Source: Citricoccus sp. WCRC_4 (GTDB taxonomy: Bacteria > Actinomycetota > Actinomycetes > Actinomycetales > Micrococcaceae). Taken from it: a DNA stretch of 7,582 bases. Numbering within the stretch: the stretch's first letter is position 1; every line of letters starts with the position of its first letter. A program made the translations under genes and the position numbers. The notes under the pieces were generated by a model that was given only the letters and a program-made list of their open reading frames with translations, was not told the DNA's origin and ran no database searches. Where the stretch lies: positions 1-7,582 of the forward strand of contig JAPFFX010000015.1 in NCBI GenBank assembly GCA_026645375.1, given 5' to 3'. Positions 7,024 through 7,582 of the stretch are shown here, piece after piece.

Positions 7024-7036
7024 TCACCGAACGTGA
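7024..7036. promoter_or_regulatory. Short inverted repeat TCAC-N5-GTGA upstream of the operon
   Basis: Four-base arms TCAC/GTGA separated by five bases lie about 13 nt upstream of the RBS of the first operon gene. Arms this short can arise by chance, but the TCAC/GTGA sequence partly resembles the arms of the larger palindrome at 7070-7088. It could be a second, weaker regulator site near the transcription start. Confidence 0.25.
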
Positions 7037-7069
7037 CTCTGCCAACGGACCATCGGCTCGCTCTACACC

Positions 7070-7088
7070 GATCCCACTCAGTGAGATC
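7070..7088. promoter_or_regulatory. Putative operator: 19-bp near-perfect palindrome between iclR-type gene and operon
   Basis: GATCCCACTCAGTGAGATC pairs at 8 of 9 positions around a central C; the only mismatch is the fifth base from each end. It lies in the single non-coding gap, 18 nt past the end of the regulator gene and about 70 nt upstream of the first operon gene. The arms meet at one central base, leaving no proper RNA loop, and no T-run follows in either direction, so a protein-binding site is more likely than a terminator. IclR-family dimers typically bind palindromes of about this size. Which protein binds it is inferred only from proximity. No convincing -35/-10 pair could be assigned. 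Confidence 0.5.
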
Positions 7089-7106
7089 TACGTCACAGGA
7101 CGCCTC

Positions 7107-7582
7107 TCACTTCGGACGTGCCGGCTGGAGCGTCGACAGCGATCGGGTGATGGCCAGTGCGGTCGTCTGCACGGCGTGGGCCATGGTGAGTTCCTTCAGG
7201 CTGCCCAGCGGCGTGTTCACCGAGACGGCGGCGACCACCTGACCGTGGGCATCCCGGATCGGCGCTGCCACCGAGATCGCGTCCATGACCACCTGACGGT
7301 CGCTGACGGCGAACCCACGGGAGCGGGCCGAGGCCAAGGACCTGCGCAGCACCTCGGGGCTCCTGACCGTCAGGGGCGTCCGCTGCTCCAGGTCGCCCGC
7401 CAGGTACTCCTCCTGGAACTCCGGCGGAGCGTGGGCGAGCAGGATCAACCCCACCGAGGTCACGTGCAGGGGGTAGTGGCTCCCCACATAGGGACGCGCG
7501 TTCCGGGAACGCCAGTGCGACATCCGCTCGATGAAGACCGCGTGCCCCCCTTCGCGGACGGCAAGATGCACCGGGTGGCCCG
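7107..7582 (-). CDS. IclR-family transcriptional regulator, C-terminal effector domain (5' end outside window)
   Basis: 157 codons are visible from the right edge to TGA at 7109-7107, starting in-frame at 7580. An in-frame GTG at 7571 is internal, not the true start, because homology extends upstream as GHP-VHLAVREGG. The visible part is the IclR effector-binding domain: HLAVREGGHAVFIERM, then GSHYPLHVTSVGLILLAHAP, then EEYLAGDLEQRTPLT, RSRGFAVSD, and SVAAPIRDAHGQVVAAVSVNTP near the C-terminus. Family members are about 250-260 residues, so the winged helix-turn-helix and linker (roughly 90-100 residues) lie beyond the window. These proteins are dimeric or tetrameric regulators of catabolic operons that respond to a pathway metabolite. 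It is encoded on the same strand directly upstream of the transporter-enzyme operon, which makes it the likely regulator. Whether it represses or activates cannot be told. Confidence 0.93.
   Translation of the reverse strand, partial: GHPVHLAVREGGHAVFIERMSHWRSRNARPYVGSHYPLHVTSVGLILLAHAPPEFQEEYLAGDLEQRTPLTVRSPEVLRRSLASARSRGFAVSDRQVVMDAISVAAPIRDAHGQVVAAVSVNTPLGSLKELTMAHAVQTTALAITRSLSTLQPARPK

Noticed and set aside
7070..7088. Rho-independent terminator of the IclR-family gene
   Set aside because: The palindrome leaves a single central base with no usable loop, its stem is not especially GC-rich and no T-run follows.
7001..7106. A defined sigma-70-like promoter (-35/-10) for the operon
   Set aside because: Weak candidates such as TGTGAC and TGTAGAG are 24 nt apart, and no pair has acceptable spacing. 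A promoter is expected here but cannot be placed.
1..7582. RNA genes, CRISPR arrays, insertion sequences, attachment sites
   Set aside because: No tRNA- or rRNA-like sequence, no regularly spaced direct repeats, no transposase or recombinase frame, and almost no non-coding space to hold them.

Overview
The window is uniformly GC-rich and coding-dense. All seven recognisable genes lie on the minus strand. High GC, frequent GTG/TTG starts, strong GGAGG-type ribosome binding sites and a substrate-binding protein with combined twin-arginine and lipobox signals suggest a high-GC Gram-positive bacterium (Actinomycetota). I cannot name a genus from the sequence.

Layout in the direction of transcription (high to low coordinates): (1) 7582-7107, the C-terminal effector domain of an IclR-family regulator, cut off by the window edge. 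(2) 7106-7001, a 106-base gap holding a near-perfect 19-bp palindrome (7070-7088), a shorter TCAC-N5-GTGA inverted repeat (7024-7036) and a good RBS. (3) 7000-4257, a three-gene ABC importer of the nitrate/sulfonate/taurine (NMT1/SsuABC-like) class: lipoprotein binding protein, ATPase, permease. (4) 4256-1, three enzymes: a divergent IlvD/Edd-family Fe-S dehydratase, an FAD-dependent oxidoreductase of the HdrA-like/FAD_oxidored type, and the large (catalytic) subunit of an aconitase-X (AcnX, DUF521) enzyme that runs off the left edge.

The six genes from 7000 to 1 form one compact operon. Gaps are 25 nt, then an 11-nt overlap, 0 nt, a 1-nt overlap and a 14-nt overlap. The likely logic is that a small, probably acidic or polar organic compound is imported and then processed by one flavin-dependent redox step and two mechanistically distinct Fe-S dehydratases, with the upstream IclR-family protein as the likely effector-responsive regulator. 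I know of no characterised pathway with exactly this set of enzymes, and the substrate cannot be read from the sequence.

The most notable details are: (a) the pairing of two unrelated dehydratase families with an FAD enzyme and a dedicated NMT1-type importer; (b) an IlvD-like protein that keeps the three cluster cysteines, the CDK motif and the catalytic serine but, by eye alignment, lacks both glutamates that hold Mg2+ in characterised members; (c) the palindrome in the only non-coding gap, a good candidate operator.
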